Assembly (NCBI GenBank): GCA_028564705.1
Contig: JAPXFQ010001662.1
Coordinates: 4,152,001 to 4,216,000 of the forward strand
Reading direction: 5' to 3'
Source of the DNA: Apricaphanius iberus
Lineage: Eukaryota; Chordata; Actinopteri; Cyprinodontiformes; Aphaniidae
Length of the DNA: 64,000 nt
Made by a program: the position numbers and the translations under genes. Position 1 is the stretch's first letter. Each line of letters begins with the position of its first letter. Below are positions 61,210 to 64,000 of the stretch, one piece after another. The notes under the pieces were generated by a model. It saw only the letters and a program-made list of their open reading frames with translations. It was not told the origin of the DNA and did not search any database.

Positions 61210-63780
61210 AATAAATTTACAGTAACTGTAGAAAAAACTGTCACATTCTAAACAGTCCAACCTGTTACATGCATGACACATCTAGTTTTATTACTAGATC
61301 AGCTAGTAGTCATACTCTTATTTTTATTACAAAAATCACTGTCATCATTAATGGTTCCATTTAAATTCATAAAATAAAATGAAAATAAAAACGGATACAT
61401 TGCCTTTGAATATCGATACAATGTTGTAACATAAAATATGATAGATTTCCTCATTTCGCTGTGTTGCTTGCAAAATTGAGAAATATTTATATATTTAAAA
61501 ATTTTTTGTTATGATTTGTTTGAAGGGAGAGAGTAAACAAGAGCAACTGAATTTGCTAACATCTACAGAGATCATATTGAATCCAATATAACATTTTTTT
61601 GCTGCATTTTAACCACAATTTCCATTTTGCCAGATTCCTAGTTGTGGCCGGTTTTCATGACAAGTTGACACAAAAATCAGATTGTCTGTAAGGGGATTAG
61701 AACTGAATTTAATTTTTCTATCAGACTCTAGTCGTCATATAGCACTGTGACAAAATGCCTAAGGGATGTTTGTTTACCTTTTTAACATTTATGCATTATT
61801 TTGGCTTTGGTTGGTTTGACATGTTGAGGAGTTTGCACTCCCTTTATTAGGTTCAATTGTCAAGCACTGTGATCTCAAGACTTTGAGTTATCATGCAAAA
61901 ATATCCTGAAACCAGTTAATTAGCATCTACTATAAGTCTGATGGAAATCTATAAAGACTGTGAAAGTTATGTAGTTTCTCCCTAGCTTTAGCCTTGCAAA
62001 AACTGTGCAAGAGGCATCGTAGTCATTATTGACAGAGTATGACACAAAAGAATGTTGTCAGTGAAAGATCTTGGCTACAAACAGCTTATTCACGTTATGC
62101 AATGCATGATCAAACTTCTGTTGGGGTCCAACTCTTCTTTAGTCTTACAGGTCTGTATGTGGCAGCTGTCTGACAGAAGCATCTGACTGAGATGAGTAAG
62201 AAGTCGATATATGTTTTTGCAGTTCGGGCTTAGTTAAAAAGACATAACTGTGTTTCTTGAATGTTTACTACATCATTTTTTAGTGCATTTGGCTCATCCA
62301 TTTTATCACCCAAGGATTTCACACTGCGCATTTGCTAATCTGTGATTCTATCTAAAATAATTGTCTAAACTTATTGTTTCAGGGAAGCCCATTGCATTTA
62401 AACACCAGCAGCAGACACGTTTGAACACATTTTCTATTTTGTACTGAAAATGCATTAAAATATGTGCTGAAAAAGTGGCAGAAATAACATCGGAAAACAT
62501 TCTGACATCACAAAATTCAGTCCAGCTAAGTGAGGTGTGTTTAAAAACAAAACATGGAAAGATTTTAGCTACATTTCTCTTATATGAAGTCAAATTAGGC
62601 CGCAATATATTCCCAAACAGATCTTGATTTCTCATTTTATTCAACAGAACATTGTGTGGATTATTTCTACAACGGTTTTAAAAAACTGGATCCAGACTGA
62701 TGTAGACTGCTGACATTAACCTCAACATATCTAAACCAAGCCTCTTTAAAATAAAACTGATTAACAAGATCACAAGTGAATGCATCACAAATAACTGAGT
62801 TGCCGCATAAGACTCAAATGGTCCCTGAGGAACAATTCTGGATAATTCTAACAGGCTCGATAATCATTTAGGAGAGGTGACATTTATCAACACATCAAAA
62901 GGGGAAATGTAGTGTGAAGAGGAAACATAATTGTGACTGTCTCAGTCCTGCCTGATGTTACTTTTTTCTTTTATGGGTTAAAGAAAAAAAAAATCCTGAT
63001 CCAGACACACGTCTCCCTGTGGCTCCATTTAGTCAGTGAAAGCAGTAATAGCGTGTGACTGAAGGTGAGGAAACAGCCTAAGGCCATCATCCTTGTTTAG
63101 ATGTCAGTCCTCCTTGGGTACAAAATCTTCATAGCCTCCCCAGCACCTCCTAACATGAAGTCTCGACATGGAAACCAGAAGACAGCCTCTGGGAAGGTCA
63201 GACACACATGACACTGTTCATGCACACACTCATGAAACATGAACTTTTAAAGACACTGCTGCCTTTTTATTAGATCTACAAACCCTTTACTGGGTCCTCT
63301 TGGGCCTTGTGTTGCTGAGAACCCCCTTAAATGGATGGTCTGTGGACCCCATTGCGACAAAACTTCGATTGTAAAGATTGTAGCTAGAAATGTTAACAAC
63401 AATAGAGCTCTAAGAGCAGTTTTAGAAGGTATCCCAATGTGCATATCTCCTGTAAGGTAACATGGACAGAATTTTCTGGAAGCATGCTGTAGAGGTGTCT
63501 ATTGATTACTGTACTTCTTGCATGAGTGGATGAGAATGACACAACTATTGACTTGCCCAATGGTTTTTAGAGAAAGGAGATGCTCTATAGAGTCACCCGT
63601 GAAGATTCAAATTTGTCAAAAAACAATCAGTAATTAGGTAAATGGATGCCTTTACTTATCTTTTGTCATTTACAACCACAAGCTTTAAAGTTTTTAAGGA
63701 CATTCTTGGTGAACGACCAATAAAAAGTAGGACATAAATTGGAAGTGGAAGGAATAGCACACATGGTTTTCAAAATCTTA
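61210..63780. other. Intergenic stretch, one repeat, no gene seen
   Basis: 61265-61440 is an inverted copy of the repeat at 23165-23510 (minus: aaatggaaccattaatgatg, then ctagtaataaaactagatgt). The rest is AT-rich with nothing I can name; the ORFs are short and unrecognised. Confidence 0.5.
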
Positions 63781-63799
63781 TTCTGACACCCCTAAATAA

Positions 63800-63955
63800 A
63801 ATTTAGGAACACAATTTGTCTGCAGAGACCACCTTATTAGTAAATACATTCCAGATGTGAGGTCATTTAATCTCAGTATAAATCCAGCTGTTCCTTAAAA
63901 GTCCCCAAAGTTTGTTGGAGAACATCAGTGAACAAACAACATAATGAGGAACTAG
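63800..63955 (+). mobile_element. Tc1-like 5' fragment
   Basis: It contains agtttgttggagaacatcag then tgaacaaacaacataatgag, matching the 5' leader and start region of the relic at 42560-43060. The coding part is cut off by the sequence that follows. Confidence 0.6.
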
Positions 63956-63956
63956 A

Positions 63957-64000
63957 ACAGGGGTCTACAGTCTGCAAGTCCAGAGCCACAAGTAGTTCTT
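63957..64000. mobile_element. Possible hAT-type element start at the window edge
   Basis: acaggggtctacagtctgca then agtccagagccacaagtag resembles the terminus of a very common hAT family (form caggggt...ctccagagccgc). It runs off the right edge, so it cannot be confirmed here. Confidence 0.4.

Noticed and set aside
1..64000. tRNA, rRNA, CRISPR or bacterial-type operons
   Set aside because: None seen. The tRNA-like boxes at 24846-25150 and near 47500 belong to SINEs, and the organism is a vertebrate.

Overview
This is a piece of a ray-finned fish (teleost) nuclear genome. It is AT-rich, with long introns, and is crowded with Tc1-like transposons, L2/Rex-type LINEs, a tRNA-derived SINE and several families of small inverted-repeat elements. 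There are no bacterial features, no operons and no CRISPR arrays. I could not identify the species; the repeat set suggests a spiny-rayed fish or a relative, but that is only an impression.

The one host gene I can support runs right to left on the minus strand, from its start codon at 45511 to beyond the left edge. Nine coding exons join with matching splice phases into the first ~475 residues of an electroneutral sodium-bicarbonate cotransporter, best matched to slc4a7 (NBCn1). These exons encode only the cytoplasmic N-terminal domain; the membrane domain must lie left of position 1. Exon 1 (45470-45511) sits below a GC-box/CRE/CCAAT cluster. Intron 1 is about 17 kb. A 387-bp exon (6270-6656) equals a whole number of codons, encodes a Ser/Pro-rich linker and appears to use a GC rather than GT donor, so it looks like an optional cassette. 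A TATA- and CCAAT-bearing island in intron 1 (about 39229-39500) ends in a short phase-compatible ORF and a donor, and is a candidate alternative first exon.

The introns and the 18.5-kb upstream region are mostly mobile-element debris. The best preserved copy is a 5'-truncated L2-like LINE (29563-33019) with an uninterrupted reverse-transcriptase frame and a 10-bp target duplication. Others are a frameshifted Rex1-like LINE (19341-21935), a hAT-like element with an 8-bp duplication (17459-18770), a TTAA-flanked element (25655-26626), a TAA-flanked 371-bp MITE sitting inside a Tc1 relic (37310-37680), a Tc1-like transposon with both termini (52132-53586), and a piggyBac-like relic beside it. 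At least nine separate Tc1-like relics are present, two carrying later insertions.

I found no multi-gene novel system. The most unusual items are a perfect 40-bp inverted repeat with a 27-nt loop (36060-36166), two hairpins that look like template-switch scars, the putative alternative promoter, and the GC-AG intron at the cassette exon. From 45512 to 64000 I see no host gene I can defend, though two neighbouring minus-strand ORFs near 56400-57300 remain unexplained.
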